A stretch of DNA of 64,000 nucleotides from Chloranthus sessilifolius (lineage: Eukaryota > Streptophyta > Magnoliopsida > Chloranthales > Chloranthaceae): assembly GCA_021018995.1 (NCBI GenBank), contig CM037592.1, positions 78,433,301-78,497,300 on the forward strand. The letters run 5' to 3'. Positions 46,041 through 57,146 of the stretch are shown one piece after another. Position 1 is the first letter of the stretch, and each line of letters begins with the position of its first letter. Made by a program: the position numbers and the translations under genes. The notes beneath the pieces were generated by a model. That model searched no databases. It saw nothing but the letters and a program-made list of their open reading frames with translations, and was not told where the DNA came from.

Positions 46041-47390
46041 TCTTGTCCTTGATGTCAAAGTTGAATTCCTACAAAAGTAGGATCCAACAGATTAGTCTTG
46101 GCTTGACATCCTTTTTAGACATAAATACTTTAGTGCAGAATGATTCGAAAAATGACAATTTTTTATCCCAATAGATATGGTTTGAATTTATCCAATGCAA
46201 ATACGACAGTAAGAAACTCCTTCTCGGTAGTGGTATAATTAACTTAGGCTTCAATCAAGGTTCGACTCACACAATAAATTACGTGAGGGATCTTATCCTT
46301 TCATTGTCTTAAGACTGCACCTATTGCATAGTCGGACATATCACGCATCACTTCAAAAGGAAGTGAATAGTCAGGAAGTTGAATAATTAGGGTGGATGAG
46401 AGAAGTGCCTTAAGCTTGTTGAATGCGTCAAGACAGGCATCGTTGAAGTTCAAGGGTACATTATTTGCTAGTAGGTGACATAATGGTCTTGAGATTTTTG
46501 AAAAATCTTTAATAAATCGACGCTAGAAGCCGACATGACCAAGAAAGGATCAAATCTGTTGTACTGAAGCTGGTGGTGGTAGATTCGATATTACATTGAT
46601 CTTAGCTTTGTCAACTTCTATCCCCCTTTTAGAGACAATATGTCCTTAGACTATGCCTTCTTGAACCATGAAATGGCTCTTCTCCTAGCTTAACACTAAG
46701 TTAGTTTCTTCACATCTTTCTAGAACGAGAGCAAGATGATCAAGACAGGAATCGAAGGTTTGGCCGAATACTGAAAAATCATCCATGAATGCCTCCATAA
46801 ATCTATCTATCATATAAGAAAAGATAGCCATCATACACCGTTGGAACGTTGCTGGTGTATTGCATAACCCAAAGGGTATGCGACGGTACGCAAAGTTTCC
46901 AAAGGGACATGTAAAGGTGGTCTTTTCTTGATCCTCCAAATAAACAGGGACTTGATTATATCTTGAATATCTGTCTAGAAAGCAAAAATATTCTTGACAT
47001 ATAAGTTTTTTTAAATTTTGGTCAATGAAGGGTAGTGAAAAATGATCCTTGCGTGTCATGGAGTTAAGCTTTCGGTAGTCAATGCATAGACACCACCCCA
47101 TGATTTCATGTAATAGCACTAGCTCACCGGATGCATTTTCTTTCACGAAAATCCAAGATTTCTTTGGGACTGCCTGAATGAGACTTACCCACTCACTGTC
47201 GGAAATCGGGTAAATAATACATGCGTCTAGTAGTTTTACGATTTCCTTTTGAACAACTTCCCTCATATTTGGATTTAACTGTCGTTGACTTTCTCGTGAT
47301 GTTTTGGCATTATCCTCTAAGTGTATACAATGCATACATATCGAGGGATCAAGTCCTTTAAGGTCAGCGACAGTCCATCCTATTGCACGT
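46041..47390 (-). pseudogene. Reverse transcriptase and RNase H remnant of S2
   Basis: A long open stretch (46685-47335) has KLLDACIIYPISDSEWVS, LCIDYRKLNSMTRKDHFSLP, RIPFGLCNTPATFQRCMMAI and FMEAFMDDFSVFG, the last being the catalytic box region. RNase H follows (about 46040-46650). Matches S1's 8450-9770. Confidence 0.85.
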
Positions 47391-48206
47391 TTATACTTGG
47401 ATGAGTGTAGCCAGTAACCTACTCTCTTGTTCCTTATTAAGAGCGGAGGAAATGATTATTGGAAGAGTTTCTTTAGGCCCAAGAAAAGTGTACTTAAGGG
47501 TATGGGAAAGTAGTTTCAAATCTAAGGATGGTGCTTTTTGGATAGATGGTTGTAACGGTTCATTGGAAATAGCGGATAGAGGTTTTATCCATGATTTCCA
47601 AGTCTTGGATTGGAGTTCACAGACCGAGGTATGCATCTGATGAATCACCTCTTTTAATTGGTGATCGGACTCCTCTTCGTTCATGTGCCATAGTGCATTT
47701 TGAAGCGCATCCTTTGATAAGACTAAAGGTAATACATCTTCTACTAATTCTTCAATTTCATCTATGCTGAAGCATTCCTCGTCGTCGATTGAAGCCATTT
47801 GGTTGGCTGCGGTGAAGACATTTAATTGGATTCGCATATCTCCAAAAGAGACTTCCATTACCCCGATTTTACAATTTAGAGATTTGAAACTCGGTTTCAT
47901 ATCTAGCACCAGGAAATCGACAAGAAAAACAAATTTGTCAACTCCAACCATGACGTCCTCAATAATTCTTACAGGCCTTCTTTTAGATCTATTGGTTAAC
48001 TGAAGAGTTACCGAAGTAGGCCTCATATCTCCAAGTCCCAACTTTTCGTAAACAAAGTATGATAGCAGGTTTACGCTGGCTCCTAGATCCAAAAGTGCTT
48101 TATTTATTGCATTTTTACCTATGATACATGGAATTGTAGGCAGCCCAGGATCCTTAAGCTTAGGCGAAGTTCTATCTTGTAAGACTGAACTTACTTGCTC
48201 CGTCAA
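47391..48206 (-). pseudogene. Protease and RT linker of S2
   Basis: A 271-codon open stretch: NKALLDLGASVNLLSYFVYE is the retropepsin landmark (about residues 32-51), followed by DKFVFLVDFLVLDMKP, FSIDEIEELVEDVLPLVLS and finally KEQESRLLATLIQV, which leads into RT. Equivalent to positions 1-1004 plus 8450-8500 of S1. Confidence 0.82.
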
Positions 48207-48239
48207 GAAGACTTTTTGTGAAACATTATTTCACCTTTT

Positions 48240-49097
48240 TCATTTCTGCGTACACATTTCTTTTAGGAATTTTGCATAAGTTGGAACTTGCTTTATTGCC
48301 TCTAAAAGGGGCATATTGATCTTCACTTCTTTGAAGATCTCAATGATTTTCTCTAATTTTTTTGGATTTTTATCAAAAGGGGATGGTGCACCAAAAGCGT
48401 TTGGAAATGGTAACTTTGGTACATAGGGTACCTCGGTCACAGATTTAGGTGTACTGTCCTCTTCATTATCCATTTTTTTTTTTTTTTTTACTATTTTCAG
48501 GTTTTCTTGTGGGATAGTCTCTTTGTTGGCTTTTTTCTCTTTCCCTGTGGGTGTAGTAGGGATAGCGACTGGGGTAGGCATCTCTACTCTATTATCAATA
48601 GTCCTGTCACTCCTTAAGGTCTGAACAACTTGAACTGTGAGAGTTAGTGTCTGTGAGCCTTTATGGTTACACTCTCTTTCTTCCCATTGCAAGGCTACTT
48701 GCCCAATTTGGGTTTCTAACTTTGCAAGGGATTGAGTACAAGAGTGTAAATTTTGGGAGATATGAGATAGCTGGGTTAATTCTCTAGTGCGATGTTGCGC
48801 ATGTTGTTGTCAGTCTAGAAGGATTTGTAATATAGGCGCGCCATCATTTTCATTCTGCGAGCATGGCTGTTGGGCAAAAGATTGGTAAGGGCAATATAAC
48901 TGTTGAGAATTTAGGGAATGTTGTGGGTATGTATAGAACAATTCTTGTCGATTTTCTTTTGGGAAGCCATAAGGATTATCCCACTGAGGATTGTAAGTAT
49001 TCGCAACACTACCCCATTGAGAGGCAAAAGCCTGCTCAGTCTCCAACATAGTTGGATACCAAGGAGTAGCTGAGAAATCTATTGGGGCGTAGGTCAT
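48240..49097 (-). pseudogene. Gag C-terminal remnant of S2
   Basis: Two open stretches: one Gln/Tyr/Pro-rich (PWYPTMLETEQAFASQW, NTYNPQWDNPYGFP), and one Lys/Glu-rich ending PFPNAFGAPSPFDKNPKKLE and LEAIKQVPTYAKFLKEMCT, which in this lineage sits between Gag and protease. The capsid core expected upstream is not found in the roughly 300 bp left before solo LTR G. Confidence 0.7.
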
Positions 49098-49392
49098 GTT
49101 GAGATTCGGCTAAGATGTTATATCACTACCTTGCATCTTTGAATATACTATATATTATATTTTTATTTTTTTATTAGAAGGCAGGGAGAAAGACAAATCT
49201 AAGCCTCTAGCTTTTGTGGTCAGCAGGAGTGTTGAAACTTTTGAGTTGTCGCTCCGAATAAACCTGTAAACGCTTAAGAAGTGATCAAAGAAAGTTAAAA
49301 ATTTAAATAAATAAAAAAAGAGAAAGATAAATATTTATTTTTAAAACAAAAATATAAATAAAAAGATAAATTACTTCACCGACAGTGACGCT
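49098..49392 (-). other. S2 leader next to the primer site
   Basis: No gene. On the minus strand the stretch begins GCGTCACTGTCGGTGAAG, which resembles the primer-site neighbourhood of Athila elements; solo LTR G has separated it from the 5' LTR. Confidence 0.5.
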
Positions 49393-51476
49393 GTGACAGC
49401 CCGAATTTCGGCTCTCCGAAACTCGTGCCATCAGCACGACCCTCAAGGTCGTGCCCCTTAAGCCTGCACGGAACATTGGTATATCCAAGGAACAATAAAG
49501 CATAAAAACTGAATTGAACTAAATCTCTGGTTCTATATATATAACTTCAAAATAAATAACTCAAAAGATGGTTCTAGTCTCATGTCGACGCATGAGCAAA
49601 AGAACCCACCCGAACCATCAGTAACGACACAACCGTCACCTAGGATAGTTCGCTAAAAGAATATATCATTGTTTAATTACATTTTTCTCAAAAATAGCTT
49701 GACATACCAAGCTGTACAGTACTCTCTCAAAATTAAATCAAAGTACACAGGGATCCTCTAGAAGAAGTCCTCAGGAGGGGGCTCCAAATCCTCTCCGGGT
49801 ACGTAATCCGAATCCTCAGGATCTACACCTTTAGAAATAGTAGCAACCGCAAGCACGGGACCTGTGACATACAATATAAAGGGTAAGCTACATCATAGCT
49901 CAATAGGAAAACAACTGAATGAACATATAAGTTAATCTCTCACATATATTTTATGATATTTAATAGCATGATGTATCAATGAATTAACTAGAAAAGCAGT
50001 TTAAATAACTGAAAAAGATTTACTTAGTGTTACTGTTATTTTACATATTTCATTTGTTCTCAACTTTCTTATGTCAGACAATGATTTGACCTAAAGACTT
50101 AAATCATAACTTAAATATTCTCCGACTTACTATAATGTCGGGCACCTAATGGAATACCCTCCATCATCGTCTAATCAGACCATTTGTATTTCATTTTTCA
50201 TTCTTTTGACACTACTCAGGTCCCTTTCTCATAGGCGATGGAGTTTACTTCTCATAAGTACATACATACATACATCCCTGAGATGTGCAACTGGTGTACG
50301 GATTGGCCGCCGTACCGGTCATGGATATCATGTCGAGTCAGTCATGGGTATCCGCCATGTCGGTGGGGTATTCTCTAAACCTTAAATATTAAAAGTGCAC
50401 TATGTATAGTTTATTTACCGTGTGATTGTGCTAAATATAGTAGATTAGGCCTTATAAATCTCATTCATTTTGCTTACATGTTCACATACATCCCTGGGAT
50501 GTGCTGGCTCAACGCATCACACAGATGCTCATTCTCACATTCACATCTCCTGGGGACGTCACTAACTCATTTGTATCTCAATTTCCTTACTTAGTGTTCA
50601 CACACGCATACGTAAGTTTTACATTTATTCAATTCTATATCATTACATACATGCTCTTACAATTAAAGTATATGTTCAAGGTGTTCCCTACCTCACGCAT
50701 ATAATTCCTCAAGCGTCAAGATCCACGGTGTTTCCCATGCTTGCACTCACTCGTGTGACCTATGGTACACATAGCATAAGCAAAGCATAAAAAAGATGCA
50801 ATAAAGAAGGTACAAGACCCTCCTAGAACCCCAAAGTCCAAAACAAAAGCCAAGTGAAATTGCTTAAATCGATTGATAGATCTCCAAAATCGATCATTCA
50901 AATTCTCAAAATCGATTAATCGAATTTCTAAAATTGATTGATCAATTTTCAAATTGATCAATTGGTTTTCTCAGGCTCTTGATTTTCCAGCCACTGGGAG
51001 TGCTCAGACGATTAATCAATTTACAATCGATTAATCGAAATCCACAAATTGATTGATCGATTTAAAATCGATCAATCGGTTTCGGGCATCTTTGCCCAGC
51101 TAACTTCCAGGCCAAAATCAATTAATCGATTTTCCAAATCGATCAATCGATTTTCCAAATCGATCAATCAATTTGGTCAGATATTCATCCCTTTTCGGGC
51201 ATTTCTTCTAGCTTCCCTCTCTCTTCTTAAAGCTCCACACCAACCATTTCAAGAGAAATAACTTCTCTTTAATTGTTTATGCCTTTAACCTTCTTATATT
51301 TTGGTGTTAAACACATACACCAAAGACAAGTGTATCTGATCTCTAACAATATCCTATGCTATGCATACGTATGCACTTGCATCAATATAAATTAAAACAT
51401 AGTCGTCATGTTGACTTAGTCAAACCTATGACCAGTCACGCACGCATCCCGAGGTCAATGTTTAACGCTAAAAACT
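49393..51476 (-). mobile_element. Solo LTR G (2.1 kb, Tekay type, minus)
   Basis: Minus orientation; the 3' end GGGCTGTCACA is at 49393-49403. The 5' edge abuts the S2 LTR at 51476 and is not cleanly recognisable; no target duplication found. Blocks on the minus strand: ATCGATTAATCGAT palindromes (about 50866-51175), GAGGTAGGGAAC (about 50690), CCGGTACGGCGGC (about 50310), the shared block (49860-49901), and two hairpins (49612-49651 and 49570-49606). It sits between the S2 5' LTR and the S2 leader. Confidence 0.8.
50866..51175 (-). repeat. ATCGATTAATCGAT palindromes in solo LTR G
   Basis: About ten units around TCGATTAATCGA or TCGATCAATCGA, very like those of solo LTR H, placed as in the other LTRs. 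Confidence 0.85.
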
Positions 51477-52954
51477 TGATCGCTACTTATGTGTGTATCT
51501 AATTAAGTCTTAACCTATTGCAAGCACACAATGAAAATTGTAGAGCTAGTATAGGATCGTTCCTATGAATAAGTTATTATCTTATCTATATTTCTATTTC
51601 AAAGTTAATATTTATCTTTTGAGGTTCTAAACTACTAGAGAAATATGAATAAAGAATGGGTTCTTAATTTAAAGTGTATAAAATAAATCCTAATCCTCTT
51701 TCAGATTGAGGTCGTCAATCCCAATCTTCAGTCATCGAATATTTATAAAAATAAACAGTACCGTTACATCGTATTACAGCCTTCCAGAATTTGGTCATCA
51801 ATCAAATACTAAAATTCTTCAACACAGATTTAATCCAATCAACAATCTCCTAAAATCTGAGCGTCAATCAAATTCAAGAAAATTGAAGTTGAAAAAGTAA
51901 AAACCATTACACTAATATGCAAACTTCAACCTGAGTCGTCAATTCAAATCAAAATTCAAAAATGTTTACAAAACATATAAATAAAGCAAATAAAATCTAA
52001 ACTAGAAAGCAAAATAAGTATATATTTCACCCCTCAGCTGCAGTCGTTAATTACTTATGAGAAATTAGGATATCTACAGTAATCTTCAGCACCCAATAGC
52101 AGTCATCAATTGCTCTTGAGAAACCTCTGATATCTAATCTATAAAGCAATAAATATCTACTCTAATGATCGAAAGAAAACCCAATCTCAGTCGTCAATTG
52201 ATGCTGAGAATTTCTTCGATGGATTATTCTTATATCGGGCCCTCTTATTTATAGATCATAAGGAGTCAGTTTACAGAGTTCTAATTCTAATAAAAGAAAC
52301 TACTAAAATTAAAGTATCCTAATATAACTCTAATTTTTAATTTTATTCTTCCTTGCTTTCAAACTGTAGATGTGCTTCGGCTTTATTTTCTTGATAATAA
52401 CAACAAAGATTTTCGGAGTTTATCTTTATCAATCTTCTCAGATCCGTAATTCACCAATCTTCTAATTCTGTGTATGTCAGTGGTAGTTTTCACATGATCA
52501 CTAGTAGCAGTTCAGTAGTAGGGGAGCTTTTCTTTTACACAGTCGTAAATTACGATTGTCTGTTTTATTCTCTTTTTCAGAAAATCGTAAATCACGATTT
52601 TATAGCTTCTCCTATTATGACAATTCTTCAATTACGATTTTTCTTATGATTGCTCACTTTTTCTTCTTATGTTGCTTCCGCTTCTAGAGAATCGTAAATT
52701 ACGATTTTTTATTTTTTTACTTCATCAACGCTCAATAGTCTTTTAAGATTTTCTAGCTTTCAACGTATAGCGAATCGTCTTCTCACACTAAATCATCATT
52801 TTACTACTCTTTGAGTTCATTTTGATGAATATTAGCATTTTATCTCTTTTACTATTTTTCCTTAGTATCTGCACATCGTTAACTTGTTAGTAGCAAACTA
52901 AGTCCTAGCATCACTAAGTTAAGGGTGATAAATGATAAATTATGTGACTGATCA
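51477..52954 (-). repeat. S2 LTR, 5' copy
   Basis: 1478 bp, clearly the partner of 36654-38136, with scattered base differences. TGATCAGTCAC end at 52954, followed by duplicated ATATT. The palindrome cluster AATCGTAAATTACGATT is at about 52540-52760. Confidence 0.9.
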
Positions 52955-52959
52955 ATATT

Positions 52960-53785
52960 ATTTAGACAGGTTAGCTATCTACTATTCAGATAGCCTAGCT
53001 ATATGATAATCACCGTGTCAGTATCAGTCATCAGTTATCAACATTGTTAGTTATGAATAGTCTGCATCGTTATCCGGTCTTTAATCTAGCTATAAGGTAT
53101 CCGCATTAGTGATTCCAAGAATTCAACATCTTAGCTATAATGTATTTGCATTCAGTTCAGTTATTAGTTAATGATCAATGCATCACAGTTTAGCTATAAA
53201 TTATTCAGTCATCAACTATAAATGATGCACAAGCTTAGGTATATATTATCCACACTGATATTTGTAAGATGCATCGAGCACCGTTTTGAAATTTTTGTTT
53301 TGAATATTTTAAAATTTCAGTCACTGAATCTATGCTTAGAAATGCTAAAATGTTAATTGATATTGGATATTCTCTACTGAGCTTCGACTGTTAGCTCACC
53401 CTGACTATACGTCACAGGTACTACTTTTGATCATCGGGATGCAGAGTTAGACGCGGATCCTGAGTTTGTATCGGACGAGGAGGACCTTTTGCCTGAGGAT
53501 TTTTATCCTTAGTTTGGTATCGTGGTGAGAATTTTGAGTGTTTACTGGTTTAAGCTTGATACATCCACTAGTAAAATTTTGTATATATATATTTTGTGCA
53601 ACTATGTAGGTGACGGTCGGCCGTCACCGGTGATTTTAAATTTTGTGTTCTGTATAAATGAATTCTCATTTATGATTTGTGTTTCTGCTTTGAGTCTCTG
53701 TATTGTATGGATGCGTTGAGTACCATGACTGTCTGACTTTCCCGAAATTTCCGATCGTGCTCCGTAAGGGAAGGTCGGGCTATCA
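52960..53785 (+). repeat. 3' LTR of F, last piece
   Basis: Repeated TAGCTATAT units (52960-53260) continue those before S2, confirming that both belong to one LTR. The shared block is at 53379-53420 and a perfect hairpin GGTGACGG/CCGTCACC at 53609-53628. Ends GGGCTATCACA. Confidence 0.85.
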
Positions 53786-54013
53786 CATTTTAGCTCCTTT
53801 CAGAAATAGGGCACCCACAGTCTTTTTACTTCGTGGACACCCACATATATAAACTTTATTTTCTTTTTCAGTCTTCCTCTTTTTCTTCTTCTTCTTTAAC
53901 CCTGGTGTCTTCTTCTTCTTCAACTCCGACAACCATAATGACGATGATAGCATCACTAAATCACCCTCTTCTTTTTTTCTCTCTTCTTTCTCAACTCCGG
54001 CTAGGCGACTCAC

Positions 54014-54073
54014 AATGACGACGCCGACGAATCGCAACGACGACACCGACGAATCGCAATGACAACGCCGACT
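54014..54073. repeat. 22-bp minisatellite
   Basis: Nearly three copies of AAYGACRACRCCGACGAATCGC, starting at 54014, 54036 and 54058. Confidence 0.85.
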
Positions 54074-54261
54074 TTATCCTCTATTCTTTATCCTCAACTC
54101 CAGTGATTTGCAATACGACGCCTACTTCATCAAAACACCTTCTTCTTCTTTTCCTTCTTCCTCAAATTTGAAGAAAACTTAAAAAATCTTACAAAAATAA
54201 AGAAGAAAACCTAGAAAAGGAAAACAAAAACCCTAAAATCTTTAAAAAACCCTGAAACTCG

Positions 54262-54385
54262 TGACAGTGGGTACCCACCGTCATATACAATAATTTGACG
54301 GTGGGAACCCATTGTCAGATATAAAATACTAGGAGTGGGTGCTCACCTCCTGATTTTTATAACTGACAGTAGGTACTCATCGTTA
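54262..54385. repeat. Four spaced GACRGTGGGTACCCAC palindromes
   Basis: Copies at 54262-54283, 54296-54317, 54331-54351 and 54364-54385, each about 20-22 bp and each its own imperfect inverse, at about 34-bp intervals. They are reminiscent of subterminal repeats in plant CACTA elements; inference only. Confidence 0.7.
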
Positions 54386-54898
54386 TGATTTCAGATCATG
54401 TTTTTTAGGGTTTGATATTTTTTTATCTTTTTTTTCAAATATTCTTGTTTTTGTAGGGTTTTTTAGGTTTTGATCGGAGTGATGCCGGTACCCGGTAGTG
54501 TCAATATAGTTGTTCCGACTTGCCAGATATGAGGAAGAAGATAAAGAAAGAAAGAAGAAGAAGTGGAAGATGAAGACGAAAAAGGGAAGAAGAAGAAGAA
54601 AAATGGTGCTTCGAAAATATTGTCAAGCGATATTTTTCCAGAGAAGAAGAAAGATGGTGCTTCAGAGATTTCATCGAGTGATTGTAGGAGGAGAAGAAGA
54701 AGAAGAAGGATGGTGGGTGCTTTGAGGTAGGGCAAAAAAAAAAAAAAAAAAAAAAAGGTGGGCGCCCACTAGAAATTTCAATTTCATAAGTTAGCACTTT
54801 CTGTACTTGGGCGCTTCCAGAAAAGTAGTGAGTGCGAATAGAGGTACCCAATATATACTTGGTAGAGAAAAAATCACATTTTCATGTGTTTTTATTTA

Positions 54899-55309
54899 GG
54901 GATAGTGGTTCCTAATCCTGACAGACATTTAAACCTCAAATGGTGTTTAAATGATCTTAAACCACTAAAATGCCAAATTTTATCTCACGCCATTGAAGTG
55001 TGATTTATCATTGTGCCATGTGGCACACTATGATCAATTTAAATTGGCCAAGTGGCAATCCATCGTTGGAACATGTTGCAGCTATAGGATCATGCTTCTA
55101 AGTGGATGTAAACCATCAGCCATCAAAATTAAGAACAACTGTTGGTATTACAGTGTACAAATCGGATGGTTTGAATCTCCAAAAAAGTGTATTTTTGGAC
55201 CAATAGCCCTTCAATTGATGATATATCACTTTGATGGTATCAATTTCCACGATCATAAGCCAATAAATAGTGTAAGATCATTTAAACACCATTGAGGAGA
55301 GTCGGACCC
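54899..55309. mobile_element. Mutator-like MITE (411 bp, 9-bp target duplication)
   Basis: The element runs from GGGATAGTGG to GTCGGACCC, flanked by a perfect 9-bp direct repeat TTTTATTTA (54890-54898 and 55310-55318). An inner inverted repeat of about 24 bp (54935-54959 with 55273-55296, core ATGGTGTTTAAATGATC) marks its ends. A 9-bp duplication is typical of the Mutator superfamily. It carries no transposase. Confidence 0.75.
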
Positions 55310-55318
55310 TTTTATTTA

Positions 55319-55735
55319 TAGTAAAGAATACATTTGACATAGCTCTATTTGCACCTAGCTAATTATTGAGGGAGCGATAAGCTGAAAACCAGGAACCACT
55401 TTGAATCAAATGACAGAGATCATTTTTCATCCCAAATCTTCCAAACAATGATCTTGAGACCATGGGCTTACCATCAGCGATCATTTTTATTCCATGTGGC
55501 ATACATCCCAAAAAGTGACCTAAAAATCAGGTTGGTGGTTTTCAAATCACTTTTTAGGATGTGTGCCACATAGAAAAAAATTTGATCACGCTATTATGCC
55601 TATGGTCTCAAGATCATTGTTTGGAAGATTGGGGAAAAAATAATCACCATCGTTTGATTTAATGCAGTAATGGTTTTCAGTAGGTGCCAATTCGATAGTT
55701 TTCACTAGAGCAACCCATAAATATATTCTTAAAAT
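55319..55735. mobile_element. Foldback MITE next to the Mutator-like MITE
   Basis: The sequence folds on itself. The best arm is near-perfect over about 33 bp: 55431-55463 pairs with 55602-55634. Inner arms are at about 55492-55517 and 55547-55572 (ATGTGGCATACATCC type), and weaker pairing (GAAAACC/GGTTTTC, then GCTCTA/TAGAGC, then AAGAATA/TATTCTT) reaches the ends given. Edges and target duplication are not certain. No coding. Confidence 0.65.
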
Positions 55736-55914
55736 AGTTTTTAAAAAGAAAAATTGAAACTTTGAAAATCCAAGCATATTTATAGTGTAAGCATTAACTT
55801 AAAAACGAATTTTCAAGACAAATGAATATTTTTTCTTACCAAACAAGGCTCTCATGCTTGAATGCATTTAACGTTGTTTGATTTTAAATCAAGGATTCCT
55901 AAGTAATTTAGATT
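55736..55914. other. Short unique stretch
   Basis: AT-rich, nothing recognised. Confidence 0.4.
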
Positions 55915-55921
55915 TTGGTTA

Positions 55922-56874
55922 CGGGAGCCATTACTTGCACACACCTTTTAAGTGGTTGCACCAAATTTACCAAAATTTGTCCTTGCACATATTTCCTGTG
56001 ATTGCACCGAAAATAAAAAAAAAATTGCACTGTTCTCTCTCTGTACACCGTTCCCTACACCCATTTTCTCTCTGTGATTTCTCAATGTGAGCATGAATTT
56101 GTTTGTATTTTAATTTTTCCTTATTGATTTATCTAATTTAAACTAGTAGTTAGCGTTTCATGGATTGATCTTTAATCTTGTTTATTATCAATCTCAAAGA
56201 GGCCCACTTTCATTAAAAATATTTGATTTTGTACATCGCTTCAAACTCTCGGGCTAGAAATCCAACGTTGAATTCAAATCCTAGAATCAAAGAAGCCCAA
56301 ATCAACAAACTCAATCAATCTCTTACCAGTTTTGAATATGGAAGACATCATGAAAGTCCTTTTACAGAGCCCCTGTTTTCGTTCAAGAACCTCAAAAACA
56401 TCTCATATTTACCAAATAACTCCCAATTTAAAAGATGAATTCCATACGCAAACCCAAATCAGATAACCAAAAACCCACTTCATAAAGATCCTCTTTTTTT
56501 TTACCGAAAACCAAAAACCCATAAAATCAAATCTCTATTTCATCTCGCTACTAACAAAAAAATTCAAATTCTAAAGATGATAGTTTGATCTTTAATTCAT
56601 CTCTACTTGTGGATTTAGATAGTATTGGGAGCTTTATTAATTTGGAAAGTGAACCTCACGAATTCCTTCTATTTTTAAGAGCTCTCTCTCTGTCTCTCTC
56701 TCCATTTTTCTTGTCAAGGGATTTTATTAGGGTTCTTTTCGTTACTGTCGTCTTGCCTCTTTTAGCCAATGTGCAACCCCCAAGGTAACTTGGTCATTTA
56801 AAAAAAATATAATTCTAATTTTTTCATTAATTTGGGACAATCACTTGAAAAACGTGTGCAAGTAATGGCTCCCG
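55922..56874. mobile_element. Non-autonomous inverted-repeat transposon (953 bp)
   Basis: Terminal inverted repeats CGGGAGCCATTACTTGCACA (55922 on, and reversed ending 56874) differ little between ends. They are flanked by a direct repeat TTGGTTA at 55915-55921 and 56875-56881. The inside is AT-rich, with no transposase. A 7-bp duplication is unusual for the common plant superfamilies (hAT 8, Mutator 9-10), so the family is left open. Confidence 0.7.
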
Positions 56875-56881
56875 TTGGTTA

Positions 56882-57146
56882 ACAAAACTTATATTATATA
56901 TGGATCTTGACCATGCATCGGTTGTGCATTTTTGTTTTTAACTATCAATATTAAAGCACTCTAATCTGATGATTTCAAGGTTGTTTCTTTGATTTTTTTG
57001 GATTGAGTGTGGAATAATGATGATGATCCAAAATAATACAACTTAGGCATGCATAGTAAATGCCTTGGATCTATCCTGATTTTGGAAGTTAGGACTCAAT
57101 AATTTAATTTCTATTGAAAAACTGTTAACAAAGAACTTTTTTATGC
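56882..57146. other. Short unique stretch before solo LTR I
   Basis: AT-rich, no gene or repeat recognised. It ends at the duplicated CTCAA (57147-57151). Confidence 0.4.

Larger units (their letters stand above)
36654..52954 (-). mobile_element. Athila-like element S2, minus strand, with both LTRs
   Basis: LTRs at 36654-38136 (3' copy in element orientation) and 51477-52954 (5' copy), with ends TGATCAGTCAC...GCGATCA and a perfect target duplication ATATT (36649-36653 and 52955-52959). Reading on the minus strand, it holds a short gag-like part, protease, RT, RNase H, integrase and a long 3' region. Most of the Gag capsid is not found, so it was probably non-autonomous even before decay. Solo LTR G sits at its primer-site end and solo LTR E in its 3' region. 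The coding parts have several breaks. It is related to S1 along the whole length. Confidence 0.9.
31822..53785 (+). mobile_element. Tekay/Del-like element F, 3' end, oldest layer
   Basis: The integrase end and 3' LTR of a chromovirus. It is the host for S1 (left edge at 31822), solo LTR D and element S2. LTR pieces are 33186-33414, 35563-36653 and 52960-53785, about 2.15 kb in total. The right end is GGGCTATCACA at 53785. The rest of F, including its 5' LTR, lies beyond S1, left of the window. The visible coding is broken in a few places. By nesting it must be the oldest retroelement here. Confidence 0.85.
53786..54889. other. Unclassified sequence with simple repeats and palindromes
   Basis: No gene recognised. 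It holds CTT/GAA-rich runs on both strands (53860-53900 and 54540-54720), a 22-bp minisatellite (54014-54073), four spaced 20-22-bp palindromes (54262-54385), and an A23 run near 54734. The ends near 53800 and 54830 share a weak inverted resemblance. A decayed CACTA-like or other non-autonomous DNA element is possible but not shown. Confidence 0.4.

Noticed and set aside
53833-54018. Possible host exon in the T/C-rich stretch
   Set aside because: Serine runs arise from a CTT repeat; no splice or domain evidence.
54463-54851. Ser/Phe-rich minus-strand ORFs and the Lys/Arg-rich plus ORF
   Set aside because: Caused by the GAA/CTT and A-run simple repeats.
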